52,441 nt of DNA from DATIJC01 sp035479015 (GTDB taxonomy: Bacteria; Patescibacteriota; Microgenomatia; UBA1400; UBA12028), in NCBI GenBank assembly GCA_035479015.1, contig DATIJC010000011.1:1-52441 (forward strand). Reading direction: 5' to 3'. Under the pieces are notes generated by a model, which saw only the letters and a list, made by a program, of their open reading frames with translations, was not told the origin of the DNA and did not search any database. Made by a program: the position numbers and the translations under genes. Position 1 is the first letter of the stretch; each line of letters opens with the position of its first letter. Shown here piece by piece: positions 1 to 9,136 of this stretch.

Positions 1-107
1 TAGCCAATAGCACCACCCCAAAAGAAAATAGTATTCGGATTCGACTCATAGGGAAGGAAGGGATAGTCTAGCCGATCGCGTCCCAAAGGTCAACTTTTAC
101 CAAAGAG

Positions 108-113
108 TATAAT
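108..113 (+). promoter_or_regulatory. Putative -10 box for the gene at 124
   Basis: A perfect TATAAT lies 10 nt before the ATG at 124. A transcript starting about 7 nt after this box would have almost no leader. The same arrangement recurs through the window. I see nothing else in bases 1-107. Confidence 0.55.
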
Positions 114-123
114 TTCTGGAATT

Positions 124-732
124 ATGCCTGGAAAATTAAAGGAGCGCCCCGTGTCTATTGAAGAACTACTTCATGAGACAACGACAAAGCCCGTGCAGGA
201 AGATGGTGAAATCTTTCAGGAAGCCACCACCATGCGGGAAATGATTTCCACGTACGGAACAAATGAATATAATGAATTTCAAGTAAAACTCTTGTTTGAA
301 TGGGCAGGTCAATACGATCGAACGAAGAATAGACGCTTTCGCATGATGCTCTTTCGAGATCATATGGCTACCTTTGCTATTACTTTTTGCTCTCTTGTTG
401 CGAGTATCTTTTCAAACGGTGCGCCGGAACCTTCGCGATCTTTTTATGTAAGTTTTCTCATAGCTGAGTTTTTCTTTTTGGTTTTCTGGAATGAGTGGGA
501 AACCGTTTTCGGACATTCTAATGAAGAATTTGCACTTGAATGTTTAATACCTGATTTTGGCTCTGAAGCAAGAAATCAGAAAAAAATGGTTATTGAACAT
601 GCTGAGTATATGGGGCTACATCATGCCGAAGACTATTCTCTACGAAATCTTATACATACTTTAAAAATCATGGATGCTGATTACCGGAAAATGACACAAG
701 AAATGGCTAAGGAGGATGAAAAACGCGATTAG
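124..732 (+). CDS. Hypothetical membrane protein with two transmembrane segments
   Basis: A 202-residue protein that I do not recognise. The first ~75 residues are polar and charged. Two hydrophobic segments follow, at about residues 80-98 and 108-123, joined by a short loop, so both ends are probably on the same side of the membrane, most likely cytoplasmic. The C-terminal ~75 residues are soluble and charged and end in an acidic/basic mixture. The ATG is preceded by a TATAAT box 10 nt upstream. Its 3' end overlaps the convergent CPBP-like gene by 4 bp. No catalytic motif is visible, so no function is proposed. Confidence 0.75.
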   Translation: MPGKLKERPVSIEELLHETTTKPVQEDGEIFQEATTMREMISTYGTNEYNEFQVKLLFEWAGQYDRTKNRRFRMMLFRDHMATFAITFCSLVASIFSNGAPEPSRSFYVSFLIAEFFFLVFWNEWETVFGHSNEEFALECLIPDFGSEARNQKKMVIEHAEYMGLHHAEDYSLRNLIHTLKIMDADYRKMTQEMAKEDEKRD

Positions 733-1379
733 CGTAACGAGGCGACAAGGATAGTCATTCCCCAGAAGGCATGAGACAAAATAATGGCGTTAATACTTTT
801 TGTACGAAGAAACAGAACTCCCTGACCAAAGGCAAAACACGCCAGAAGTAAAAGCGGCATGATAGAGGCACTCACACCCACACTAACAATCTGCAGCGGG
901 GCATGAAACAAAACAAAGAGCAGACTCATATACCCTACTGCCTGCCACTCATCTTTTAAGTGTCTAGTTAAAAAGGTCAGCACAAAACTAAAGAAAAAGA
1001 GTGACTCCCACCAAGCAGTAGCAAACGCTAATCCAAAAAGTTCCCAGAACTTTGCCGTCTGAAAAATCCCCGGCGTAAAAAAGTGTGTATGACCGGTACT
1101 GGCGACAATGAGAGCTAAGAAACCAAAACATCCACCTACGGCGAGTCCGGTAAACATCCCTGGCCAAAAAGTCTTCACATCAAAACCGAGCGTCGCATGC
1201 GATAAACGGCGCATGCGTGTCACTTTCCACACGGGCAATCCAAATACAAGAGCCTTGAAAACAACCTCATCAAACCATGTCGGGAAGTGTGTCGTGAACC
1301 GGTATAGCGTCAATGCGAAGAAGGCTACCAAAATCAGGTACCATTCGTAGTGTTTGCGGATGTGTGTAGCAAGATGCAT
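729..1379 (-). CDS. CPBP-like intramembrane protease family protein
   Basis: A 216-residue protein with about six to seven hydrophobic segments. The pattern resembles CPBP (Abi/CAAX-protease-like) membrane proteins: a glutamate in WWESLF at about residue 124 stands where the family has its EE motif, FVLFH provides the FxxxH motif, and a late histidine occurs in LSHAFWG. The usual double glutamate and following arginine are not intact, so activity is doubtful. It is the last gene of a run of three minus-strand genes, with its start 11 bp after the stop of the kinase-like gene. Family members process prenylated or small peptides; the substrate here cannot be told. Confidence 0.6.
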   Translation of the reverse strand: MHLATHIRKHYEWYLILVAFFALTLYRFTTHFPTWFDEVVFKALVFGLPVWKVTRMRRLSHATLGFDVKTFWPGMFTGLAVGGCFGFLALIVASTGHTHFFTPGIFQTAKFWELFGLAFATAWWESLFFFSFVLTFLTRHLKDEWQAVGYMSLLFVLFHAPLQIVSVGVSASIMPLLLLACFAFGQGVLFLRTKSINAIILSHAFWGMTILVASLR

Positions 1380-1390
1380 GAGTCAACCGG

Positions 1391-2014
1391 CTACCCATTT
1401 TGTAAATGACCAAGGACTGCTTCAAAAGTTTGTTCCTTATTGGTCGAATAGGTATCGATACATACATCGTACAAATTGGGACGCCAAAAGTCGATGGGGT
1501 CGTCGGGTTTTGCCAGTCCCCTGTCCACCACCCACTCTTGCCATTGCTTTTTGTACATTCTGGTCCACTTCGCATTGTTGTCCGTGTACCGTTTGGTAAT
1601 GTTCGCCTTCACATCTTCAACGGTTGCTCCATCGCGGTTCACAATTCTATCGATGCGAATCGCGTCATCACTGCACACAACCAATATCTTTAAAACATCC
1701 GGCACGCCCTGTGCCATGAATCCTGATAACCAAGATTCGAGAATCCACTTCTCTTCATTTTGCACTTTCTCACGCATCCCCATGTCAATTTTGCGGTCGA
1801 AATCTTCTTCATAATCAGCGGCGCTGTGATGGAGGGCTCCTTTTTCGTGAAAGATACCCTTCTCCAGCGCATAGGCGCGCATAAATTCACCACCGGAAAA
1901 ACCACGCCACCCATCAAATTCCAAATGTTCACGAAGCAATTTTAAAAGAGTCGTCGATCCGCCACCAGGTAATCCGGAAATGGTGACGTTTTTGTATTTA
2001 TAGTTGCCGTCCAT
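1391..2014 (-). CDS. Cytidylate kinase-like P-loop kinase
   Basis: A 207-residue protein with an N-terminal P-loop, GLPGGGST, at about residues 14-21. It is followed by the FSGGEFMRAYALEKG stretch, which recalls the SxGxxFRxxAxxxG segment of the short, archaeal-type cytidylate kinases. A later segment rich in arginine (RIDRIVNRDG) fits the lid region. The family transfers phosphate from ATP to CMP or dCMP; related proteins of unknown substrate also exist, so the call is at fold and family level. A GGGGAG Shine-Dalgarno-like sequence lies 7 nt before the ATG. It sits between the HEPN-like gene (13 bp away) and the CPBP-like gene, probably in one operon. Two typical cmk genes lie at 9102-10495. 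Confidence 0.65.
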   Translation of the reverse strand: MDGNYKYKNVTISGLPGGGSTTLLKLLREHLEFDGWRGFSGGEFMRAYALEKGIFHEKGALHHSAADYEEDFDRKIDMGMREKVQNEEKWILESWLSGFMAQGVPDVLKILVVCSDDAIRIDRIVNRDGATVEDVKANITKRYTDNNAKWTRMYKKQWQEWVVDRGLAKPDDPIDFWRPNLYDVCIDTYSTNKEQTFEAVLGHLQNG

Positions 2015-2027
2015 AAGATACTCCCCA

Positions 2028-2519
2028 TCACTTATTTTGATTCATGCATTGTAGCGCAACTTCCATCGCGCTACACACCTGATCTATTTTTTTGCGGGCC
2101 TCGTCTAAATTCAAGAGTGTAGCCTGCCCAATGTAGTAGTGAAATACATGATTACGGCACTCAATCCACGCGTTCCAAAGTTGCCTGGCTACCGGTGTCC
2201 CACAGGAGCGCTCCAGATCATCAAACAACCACCATTCATCCTTTTGCCGCTCGCCCACATCAGGATTGAGAGCTCGCCCAATGCGGAATCTCGTATCCAC
2301 ATAATCGGGCCTGTTGAGTATCCCCATGCGCTGTAGATACAACTTGATGAACCCTTCATAGGTTTTACCGATGGGAAACACGATAAATGAATAATCAGGA
2401 AGATTGGAACCCAACCGCTCCTCACGCTCGAGAAGTACAAAGGATTCACGTGCTAATACCTTGCCATTCTCTTCCAAAAATTTATACCAATTGGTTCCCA
2501 GTATGTCAGGACTTCTCAT
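2028..2519 (-). CDS. HEPN-like hypothetical protein
   Basis: A 163-residue soluble protein. Near the C-terminus it has R122-N-H-V-F-H127, which fits the Rx4-6H signature of HEPN-domain ribonucleases and toxins, set in a predicted helix and followed by another helix at about residues 137-160. The central part (EGFIKLYLQRMGI, then a polar loop) is also helical. HEPN proteins are commonly toxins, RNases or nucleotide-binding partners of nucleotidyltransferases. No obvious antitoxin is next to it; the downstream neighbour is a P-loop kinase. The start is the ATG that leaves 17 bp to the divergent PBP gene. Assignment rests on one motif and predicted helicity, so it is tentative. Confidence 0.5.
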   Translation of the reverse strand: MRSPDILGTNWYKFLEENGKVLARESFVLLEREERLGSNLPDYSFIVFPIGKTYEGFIKLYLQRMGILNRPDYVDTRFRIGRALNPDVGERQKDEWWLFDDLERSCGTPVARQLWNAWIECRNHVFHYYIGQATLLNLDEARKKIDQVCSAMEVALQCMNQNK

Positions 2520-2536
2520 GATGATAAAATAGTACC
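2520..2536. promoter_or_regulatory. Overlapping divergent promoter region (17 bp)
   Basis: Only 17 bp separate two divergent ATG codons. On the plus strand TAAAAT (2525-2530) lies 6 nt before the PBP ATG. On the minus strand TACTAT (complement of 2529-2534) lies 9 nt before the HEPN-like ATG. The two candidate -10 boxes overlap, so each -35 region would fall inside the opposite gene. Confidence 0.4.
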
Positions 2537-4849
2537 ATGAGTAAGCGGCGCAAGAACCAGCAGCGGCTCAAAGTTAATCTTTCTCGAGTGTTTCAAATAC
2601 TGCAACGTTTGTCACTGCGTGCTAAAGTCGGCATTGCTGTTGGCGCTTTTTTGTTCCTTATATTGCTTCCGATTATTTTGTTCTTTCATGACCTCCCCTC
2701 TCCAAAACGGTTAAACGATGCACAAAATTTTCCTATCAGCACGAAGATTTTGGACCGTAACGGGAAACTGCTCTATGAAGTCTATGCCGATAAAAACCGC
2801 ACACCCATCAAGCTAGCTGACTTACCTCCGTATGTCTACCAAGCTTCGATAGCCATTGAGGATCAGAATTTTTACCACCACTTTGGTTTTGATATTACCG
2901 GCATCATCCGCGCGCTCAAAAATACTATTTTCCAGCAGCGTCTCCAAGGTGGTTCTACCATCACCCAACAATTGGTAAAGACTGCCCTGCTCACCCCCAA
3001 ACGGACAGTGTCGCGTAAAATAAAAGAAGCGGTGCTCACCCTCATGACTGAGGCGCTGTATTCCAAGAACCAAATACTGGAAATGTATTTAAATAACATC
3101 CCCTATGGTGGAACGTCCTGGGGAATTGAAGCTGCCGCCCACACATACTTTGATACTGATGCGAAGAATCTGACAATTGCGCAAGCCGCGCTGATAGCCG
3201 GACTGCCCGCCTCACCGACAACTTACTCACCGTTTACACGGCCGGATCTTGCCAAACAGCGGCAAGTGGAAGTCTTGAAGCGCATGTTAGCTGAAAAATA
3301 CATTACTCCCGATCAAGAAAAAACAGCTGAGAGTGAGTCGCTCACATTTGCGACAAGCAAAATTGATATCAAGGCGCCACACTTTGTTTTCTACATCAAA
3401 GACCTCTTAAGCCAACAGTATAGCGACTATGACATTGCCCGTTCGGGATTGCGCGTCACGACCACATTAGATCTGGATATACAAAACAAAGCCCAAGCCT
3501 CTCTCTCAGCTGAAATTAACAAATTAAAAAATTACCGCGTCGGTAATGGGGCCGCAGTCATAACCAATCCCAAAACCGGTGAAATATTAGCAATGATCGG
3601 CAGCCGTGATTACTTTGATGCTACGCATGACGGTCAATTCAATGTCACCACGGGATTTAGACAGCCTGGGAGTTCTATCAAGCCATTAAATTATGTGACT
3701 GCATTTGAAAGTCAAAAGCTTACACCAGGGAGCATGCTTTTAGATATTCCGACCTGTTTCCAAGTTGCCGGTCAGCCAAATTACTGTCCCAAAAACTATG
3801 ACGGAACATTCCGTGGTCCAGTGCAGGTCCGTTTCGCGCTTGGCAATTCCCTAAACATTCCCGCAGTGAAAACTCTGGCAATCAATGGTGTAAATAGTTT
3901 CATCAATTCGGCCACCGCCATGGGCATAACTACTTGGACAGATCCCACCCGCTATGGGCTATCGCTGACATTAGGCGGCGGTGAAGTGACAATGCTGGAT
4001 ATGGCAACTGCGTACGGAACTATAGCCAATGAGGGTGTACGGGTAAATCTGCATCCAATTCTCAAAATCGAGGATTACACAGGGAAAGTATTAGAACAAT
4101 ATGATCCGCAGAATACCGTCAAAGCAGTCGATGATTTGACGGAGCAAAATGCCTCGCCATCAGGGACCCTTGATACAAATGCCCTGGCCAACCGTGTGCT
4201 GCACCGCGCCACAACATACTTAATCTCACACATACTTCTGGATAATAATGCCCGTGAAGGTGCTTTCGGTCCATCAAGCCAACTCATCATCCCAGGACAT
4301 ACAGTCTCTGTGAAGACCGGAACCACCAATGACCTACGCGATAACTGGACTATTGGATATACACCGAATCTACTGACCGCGGTCTGGGTCGGCAATAATG
4401 ATAATACGCCTATGAACCGCGCACTGGTTTCCGGCATTACCGGAGCGGCACCAATTTGGAATGACATCATGCGCTCACTTCTTAAAGGGGTCAAAGATGT
4501 GTGGCCAGACAAGCCGGACGATGTCCAGTCTGCCATCATCTGCGCTACATCGGGACTCGTGCCTGACCCAAATTCCCCTTGCCCTACCCGCACCGAATAT
4601 TTTTGGCAAGGCACACAGCCCAACCAACTTGATGCAAGTTACCGTGATATTTGGATAGTTCCGACAACAGGTCTACCACCCAAAGCCGGAGACTCAACCG
4701 ATGGCCTGCAAACGCAACATCATGAAATGTTATCCGATCCATTTACCAAAGATTACTGCGTTGACTGCACCCGACCAGTAGACGACAAGGGCCACACAGT
4801 ATTTGAACAGTACTTTGTTCCTTATTCTTCAGGAACTTTTTCACCATGA
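2537..4849 (+). CDS. Class A penicillin-binding protein (bifunctional)
   Basis: A 770-residue PBP1-type enzyme that polymerises lipid II into glycan strands and cross-links stem peptides outside the membrane. One N-terminal membrane anchor lies at about residues 34-53. The GT51 glycosyltransferase domain shows EDQNFYHHFG, GGSTITQQLVK and the helix with LEMYLNNIPYGG. The transpeptidase domain has QPGSSIKP with the catalytic serine at about residue 379, the SxN motif in GNSLN, and KTGTTND at about residue 594. Length is normal. The last four bases overlap the start of the GH18-like gene (ATGA), suggesting translational coupling. A second, similar PBP lies at 6724, so the pair may be an old tandem duplication. 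Confidence 0.95.
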   Translation: MSKRRKNQQRLKVNLSRVFQILQRLSLRAKVGIAVGAFLFLILLPIILFFHDLPSPKRLNDAQNFPISTKILDRNGKLLYEVYADKNRTPIKLADLPPYVYQASIAIEDQNFYHHFGFDITGIIRALKNTIFQQRLQGGSTITQQLVKTALLTPKRTVSRKIKEAVLTLMTEALYSKNQILEMYLNNIPYGGTSWGIEAAAHTYFDTDAKNLTIAQAALIAGLPASPTTYSPFTRPDLAKQRQVEVLKRMLAEKYITPDQEKTAESESLTFATSKIDIKAPHFVFYIKDLLSQQYSDYDIARSGLRVTTTLDLDIQNKAQASLSAEINKLKNYRVGNGAAVITNPKTGEILAMIGSRDYFDATHDGQFNVTTGFRQPGSSIKPLNYVTAFESQKLTPGSMLLDIPTCFQVAGQPNYCPKNYDGTFRGPVQVRFALGNSLNIPAVKTLAINGVNSFINSATAMGITTWTDPTRYGLSLTLGGGEVTMLDMATAYGTIANEGVRVNLHPILKIEDYTGKVLEQYDPQNTVKAVDDLTEQNASPSGTLDTNALANRVLHRATTYLISHILLDNNAREGAFGPSSQLIIPGHTVSVKTGTTNDLRDNWTIGYTPNLLTAVWVGNNDNTPMNRALVSGITGAAPIWNDIMRSLLKGVKDVWPDKPDDVQSAIICATSGLVPDPNSPCPTRTEYFWQGTQPNQLDASYRDIWIVPTTGLPPKAGDSTDGLQTQHHEMLSDPFTKDYCVDCTRPVDDKGHTVFEQYFVPYSSGTFSP

Positions 4850-5919
4850 AGGCTATTTTATTAGGAATTTGGTTGTCACTTTTTCCACCACCCACCACAC
4901 ACATTGAAACAATCAGTCAACATAGTGCCCCCGTGCAAATTCAGTCGCAATATTCTAAACCTACTATCTATGGATATGTCCCATACTGGACATATAAAAC
5001 GGCACAGTTACCGGGAGTACTTACAGATGCTGCCTTTTTTTCTCTAACAATAGGTGGTGACGGATCACTCTCTGCTCTGCCGAAAAATGCGCTATCACAA
5101 AAACGCAGCGACGTCGTGCTGTCAATGATGGATCAAGATGCAATCCCCGTGTTTGTACGTAGTGAAAGTGCGCGACAAAATTTTATCAATCAGGTTGCTA
5201 TCCTAATACAAGATCCGCTTTTGAAAGGAATCAGTATTGATGTCGAATATAGCGGCATCGTCGACCGGGATTTGCAATCACAATTCACAATACTTATCAG
5301 AAGTCTTTCAAACCTTCTTCATCAGCAACCGCACCCGATTAGTTTGACTATCGCATCATATTCCGACGCAGCGACTGTAGAACGTCTTACAAAGCCAAAA
5401 GAACTGGCACCACTTGTGGATCATCTCGTCGCTATGACGTATGACTATCACCGCCGTTCCAGCCCCAAAGCCGGACCCGTATCCCCCCTCTATGGAAGCA
5501 GCGAAACTTTATGGGCATCAGACATCATGGCGGATTTAAAATCCTACACCGATCAGGTTCCATCAGAAAAAATATTGCTTGGCATTCCTTTTTATGGGTA
5601 CCAATGGGATGTTGTCGATACCATGCAGCACCCTTTCACGATCCCAAATACTGGAATGACTATCCAGTACAAGGATGTAGTGAAGCTACTTTACTCCGGC
5701 AAAGCAGTACGCCATTGGGATAGCAGTGCATTTTCTCCATATCTCACCTTTGATGATGAGGGCACGACAGCAATGGCCTACTATGACGATCCGCAGTCCC
5801 TTCTCTATAAATTCCAACTCGTCAAACAGGCTCACCTAGGTGGGATAGCCATTTGGGCATTGGGCTACGAAGGCACTACTAGCGACCTTTGGCAGACTAT
5901 TCAAAAAGACCTACTATAA
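4846..5919 (+). CDS. GH18-like glycoside hydrolase, secreted or membrane anchored
   Basis: A 357-residue protein. A hydrophobic N-terminus (residues 1-15) looks like a signal peptide or anchor. The fold markers are those of the GH18 spore-germination/chitinase group: YGYVPYWTY at about 42-50, the strand KGISIDVEYSG with D132 and the probable acid E134, MTYDYH, and a final strand GGIAIWALGYE. Family members cleave GlcNAc-containing polymers including peptidoglycan; the catalytic DxxDxDxE motif is only partly kept (D-V-E). Coupling with the PBP upstream by an ATGA overlap suggests a role in cell-wall remodelling. The stop codon abuts the stop of the convergent gene at 5920. Confidence 0.85.
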   Translation: MKAILLGIWLSLFPPPTTHIETISQHSAPVQIQSQYSKPTIYGYVPYWTYKTAQLPGVLTDAAFFSLTIGGDGSLSALPKNALSQKRSDVVLSMMDQDAIPVFVRSESARQNFINQVAILIQDPLLKGISIDVEYSGIVDRDLQSQFTILIRSLSNLLHQQPHPISLTIASYSDAATVERLTKPKELAPLVDHLVAMTYDYHRRSSPKAGPVSPLYGSSETLWASDIMADLKSYTDQVPSEKILLGIPFYGYQWDVVDTMQHPFTIPNTGMTIQYKDVVKLLYSGKAVRHWDSSAFSPYLTFDDEGTTAMAYYDDPQSLLYKFQLVKQAHLGGIAIWALGYEGTTSDLWQTIQKDLL

Positions 5920-6660
5920 CTACGTGCGATCAGTAATTGGTATAGAATTTCTAAAAAGCTCAAGTATTTTGACTTTTTTCCCCTTTGGATAACCGTCGCT
6001 TTCTCTGGAAAGAGAAACAAATATTTTTAATTTCTGTTCATCAAACTCACAATTACCGATCAAATTATAAGATTCCGATACTTTTCCCCGCGCACAACGT
6101 ATCTCATTCCTATCAATAGTGAACTTTGGATTTGATATTGAAAAAGATCCAGAAAAAACTTCACGCTTCAATGTTTCGATATCTTTCGTCGCTTCCTGAA
6201 TAAAAAGAAATCTGAGACGGATGTGGTTCCTACTATCTTCACCAGTTATTGTCGCTTCAATGGGTAAACCAAGGTCTGAATTGAAACGAACCTCATACCC
6301 ACTGGCTCTGATTGCGTTCAACTCTTCTTCATCCATGTCAACCATGTCTACCAATTGTAGACCTCCTTCAGATTCGACCGATTGAGATAAAATCAAAAGT
6401 GGAACTTTTCGTAGTGTTTTACAAGACAATGGCGCTAGTGGTAAAGAACCAAAAGTGGAAAAATCAGTAATAAGTTCATCCAAAGAATTAATCAACTGGT
6501 TCGCCACTTTTCCAAGTCTGTTCTTACTGTCTACCGCATCAGGTATTTGTTGCAAAAGTGTGTGCCAAAAAAATTCTATTTTCTTTATCCGTGCCTCATT
6601 CTCAATATCCGCACTTGTCCTTTCGTCGAAAAATGTTCTAACCGTATCGATTAAATTCAT
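5920..6660 (-). CDS. Hypothetical protein
   Basis: A 246-residue soluble protein with no recognisable domain. The first ~80 residues are helical and charged; the rest alternates acidic helices and short strands. I chose the ATG at 6660, because a TATAAT box (complement of 6670-6675) lies 9 nt upstream of it and would leave the longer reading (to 6699) untranscribed. It lies between the GH18-like gene (convergent, stops adjacent) and the second PBP (divergent). No signal peptide or membrane segment. Confidence 0.7.
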   Translation of the reverse strand: MNLIDTVRTFFDERTSADIENEARIKKIEFFWHTLLQQIPDAVDSKNRLGKVANQLINSLDELITDFSTFGSLPLAPLSCKTLRKVPLLILSQSVESEGGLQLVDMVDMDEEELNAIRASGYEVRFNSDLGLPIEATITGEDSRNHIRLRFLFIQEATKDIETLKREVFSGSFSISNPKFTIDRNEIRCARGKVSESYNLIGNCEFDEQKLKIFVSLSRESDGYPKGKKVKILELFRNSIPITDRT

Positions 6661-6669
6661 ATGGGCTTG

Positions 6670-6675
6670 ATTATA
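6670..6675 (-). promoter_or_regulatory. Putative -10 box for the hypothetical gene 5920-6660
   Basis: TATAAT on the minus strand, 9 nt before the ATG at 6660. It supports this downstream start over the longer open frame. Confidence 0.5.
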
Positions 6676-6723
6676 CCTTTTCCCTCTTCTCGATAACACC
6701 TCTGCCTGATAGTATGCGAGACA

Positions 6724-8949
6724 ATGAGGCAGAAATCGCGGAAATATCGATCAAAAAACGTATTCTTTTGGATGGGAATTCCCCTCTTTGCACTGGTGTT
6801 TTCACTGGTGTCTTTCTTTTATGGGCAAGCACAAAACTTTCAAGAAAGTTTCTATATTTGGAATCACAAAAGTTATGACGGTTTCCCGAAAGTTGCAACA
6901 TTCACACTTCGCCTCGGTGCAATCCTGCTCATCCCCGCTCTTTGGGGAATCCTGCTCTTTGGACTCTCATCAAAAATATTAGTCAATTTACCTACGCCGG
7001 ATGATCTGCGCAATCATCAATCAGCACTCACCACAAAAATTCTGGACCGCAATGGGACACTGCTCTACAGCATCTATAAAGAGAAAAACCGCACACTCAT
7101 TAAACTCTCGGATTTACCAAAGTACTTCACTGACGCAACAGTCAGCATCGAGGATAAGGATTTCTATTCGCACAAAGGCATATCCATCCCAGGAATAGCC
7201 AGATCAATATCTTTGTTTGTCGAACAAGGAAAAGTGCAAGGTGGTTCCACCATTACACAGCAACTTGTCAAAAATACAGTGCTGTCTAATGAGCGCACGC
7301 TCTCCCGTAAGGCTCGGGAGATCCTCGTTGCCTTACAAGTAGAACGGTCGTTTAGCAAAGATCAGATTTTGGAGATGTACGTCAATGAGGTGTCATACGG
7401 TGGAACGCTGTACGGGATCGAAGCAGCAGCCCAAAACTATTTTGGGGTAGATGCATCAAAGCTGGATATTGCACAAGCTACCTTTCTTGCCGGACTGCCA
7501 GCAGCACCCAGCGTGTATTCGCCATATGGATCAAATCTAGAGTTAGGGATGGCGAGGCAGCGTGAAGTCTTACGGCGCATGGTAGAAGATGGAAAAATTT
7601 CACCACTGCAAGCCGAAAGCGCAAAATCAGAAAAGCTGGTTTTTCAACCGCCGCATACGGATATCAAAGCCCCACATTTTGTCATGTATGTACAGGATTT
7701 ACTAGCTCACTCGTTTGGCGAAGAAGCACTCTCACAAGGCGGGTTAGAAGTAACGACTACACTCGATTACAGCGTCCAAGAAGCGGCAGAACAGATCGTG
7801 GAATCACAAGTCAATAGCTTGCGGCCTCTAAAAGTAGGGAATGGTGCAGCCCTCATAACTAATCCAAAAAGCGGAGAAATCCTCGCTATGGTGGGGAGCA
7901 AAAACTTCTTCGATACAAAACAGGATGGCCAAGTAAATGTGACAATCCGTCCACGACAGCCAGGCAGCTCCATCAAACCGATAATGTATGCTGCGGCATT
8001 TGAGCGCGGGCTGACACCCGCAAGTATTGTCGACGATAGCCCTATCTCTTTCTCAGCTCCAGGTCAAGTTCCCTATGCACCAAAAAATTATGACAGCCGC
8101 TTCCACGGACGGGTGACAATCCGCACAGCCCTCGCAGCCTCCTACAACGTCCCTGCGGTGAAGACCCTCGCGAGCATCGGTGTCGCCAACATGGTGGAAA
8201 TGGGACGTCAATTGGGAATTTCTACCTGGGACGATTCATCCCGTTTCGGTCTCTCACTGACTCTAGGTGGTGGCGAAGTACTGATGACAGATATGGCGAC
8301 TGCATACAGCACCTTTGCAAATATCGGGACGACTGTACCGCTACAGGCAATCTTGACTGTCAAAGATTCTCATGGAAATGTTTTGTACCAGAATCCCTGT
8401 ATTCAGACTAGAGAACCCTGTGGCGGGCACAAAACACTTGATCCACGCATCGCATATCAAATCGTCAATATTCTCTCAGATAATGAGGCACGGACTCCCG
8501 CTTTTGGCAACCATTCCGTGCTTACCATTCCCGGCCAAGAAGTCGCAGTCAAAACAGGAACTACCAATGGTTTGCGTGATAACTGGACGGTAGGTTTTAC
8601 CAATGACCGCCTAGCCATTGTCTGGGTCGGCAATAACGATAATTCACAAATGAGCCGCGTTACTTCAGGAATCACTGGAGCCAGTCCAATTTGGAATACG
8701 CTCATCCGGTTATTTTTGGATCCCAAGTCCCCAAATCACTTTCCTATCCCCAATGACCTCTCTACAGTTTCCCTTTGCCGGAATGGATCCAGTGCACAGT
8801 GCGGTGCCTGCCAGCCATATACGGAATACTTTTTACCGGGGACGGAGCCGCAAAATACGTGCAATGTGGCTGTCGCAACACCCACACCTCAGCCAATACA
8901 AAAGCGTGACAAAATCCTAAATGGAGCGAATATTGTCTCTAAACCCTAA
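6724..8949 (+). CDS. Class A penicillin-binding protein (second copy)
   Basis: A 741-residue bifunctional PBP1-type enzyme. Unlike the copy at 2537 it has two hydrophobic N-terminal segments (about residues 14-33 and 60-82). The glycosyltransferase domain carries IEDKDFYSHKG, GGSTITQQLVKN and LEMYVNEVSYGG; the transpeptidase domain carries QPGSSIKP (serine at about 413), a SYN motif (AASYNVPAVK) and KTGTTNG at about 610. A cysteine-rich stretch near the C-terminus (CRNGSSAQCGACQ) is unusual; the other PBP also has cysteines in its tail (CVDC), which may form extracytoplasmic disulfides. The stop codon lies inside a heptameric repeat. Confidence 0.95.
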   Translation: MRQKSRKYRSKNVFFWMGIPLFALVFSLVSFFYGQAQNFQESFYIWNHKSYDGFPKVATFTLRLGAILLIPALWGILLFGLSSKILVNLPTPDDLRNHQSALTTKILDRNGTLLYSIYKEKNRTLIKLSDLPKYFTDATVSIEDKDFYSHKGISIPGIARSISLFVEQGKVQGGSTITQQLVKNTVLSNERTLSRKAREILVALQVERSFSKDQILEMYVNEVSYGGTLYGIEAAAQNYFGVDASKLDIAQATFLAGLPAAPSVYSPYGSNLELGMARQREVLRRMVEDGKISPLQAESAKSEKLVFQPPHTDIKAPHFVMYVQDLLAHSFGEEALSQGGLEVTTTLDYSVQEAAEQIVESQVNSLRPLKVGNGAALITNPKSGEILAMVGSKNFFDTKQDGQVNVTIRPRQPGSSIKPIMYAAAFERGLTPASIVDDSPISFSAPGQVPYAPKNYDSRFHGRVTIRTALAASYNVPAVKTLASIGVANMVEMGRQLGISTWDDSSRFGLSLTLGGGEVLMTDMATAYSTFANIGTTVPLQAILTVKDSHGNVLYQNPCIQTREPCGGHKTLDPRIAYQIVNILSDNEARTPAFGNHSVLTIPGQEVAVKTGTTNGLRDNWTVGFTNDRLAIVWVGNNDNSQMSRVTSGITGASPIWNTLIRLFLDPKSPNHFPIPNDLSTVSLCRNGSSAQCGACQPYTEYFLPGTEPQNTCNVAVATPTPQPIQKRDKILNGANIVSKP

Positions 8950-8959
8950 TCTCTAATCT
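8939..8959. repeat. Heptameric direct repeat (CTAATCT type)
   Basis: Two perfect CTAATCT units (8946-8959) are preceded by one degenerate unit at 8939-8945. The stop codon of the PBP gene (TAA, 8947-8949) lies inside the first perfect unit. On the other strand the unit reads AGATTAG, the same heptamer family as the array at 12279-12306. Confidence 0.6.
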
Positions 8960-8965
8960 CTGTTT

Positions 8966-9136
8966 TTAGTGTTGATTCCAGAAGATAAGCGAGATCATGA
9001 GAAAGATGACAAAAAAGACGAGTGCGATCCAACGGGTAGGATCTTTGCGCTCCTCTTTCTTCACTTTCCTAGAAAGTTCTCTCTCGGAGGCTTCTACCTC
9101 TTCAAGCTTGGGCTGATTTTTCTTTTTGTTTAACAT
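8966..9136 (-). CDS. Small single-pass membrane protein
   Basis: A 56-residue open frame. The first ~33 residues are strongly charged (lysine- and glutamate-rich); one hydrophobic helix (IALVFFVIFLMISLIFW) ends near the C-terminus, so it would be a small tail-anchored protein with a cytoplasmic charged domain. The ATG lies 33 bp inside the 3' end of the upstream cmk gene, which implies translational coupling. Support is the clean amphipathic/charged plus TM design in an otherwise empty interval. Function unknown. Confidence 0.55.
   Translation of the reverse strand: MLNKKKNQPKLEEVEASERELSRKVKKEERKDPTRWIALVFFVIFLMISLIFWNQH

Noticed and set aside
4075..4623. A 182-codon minus-strand open frame within the first PBP
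   Set aside because: Antisense to the conserved transpeptidase domain; composition is that of a shadow frame.
4847..4849. Recoding of TGA as glycine, as in Gracilibacteria and Absconditabacteria
   Set aside because: TGA ends several well-bounded genes (PBP at 4847, sufS, sufC, yidC), so the standard code fits.
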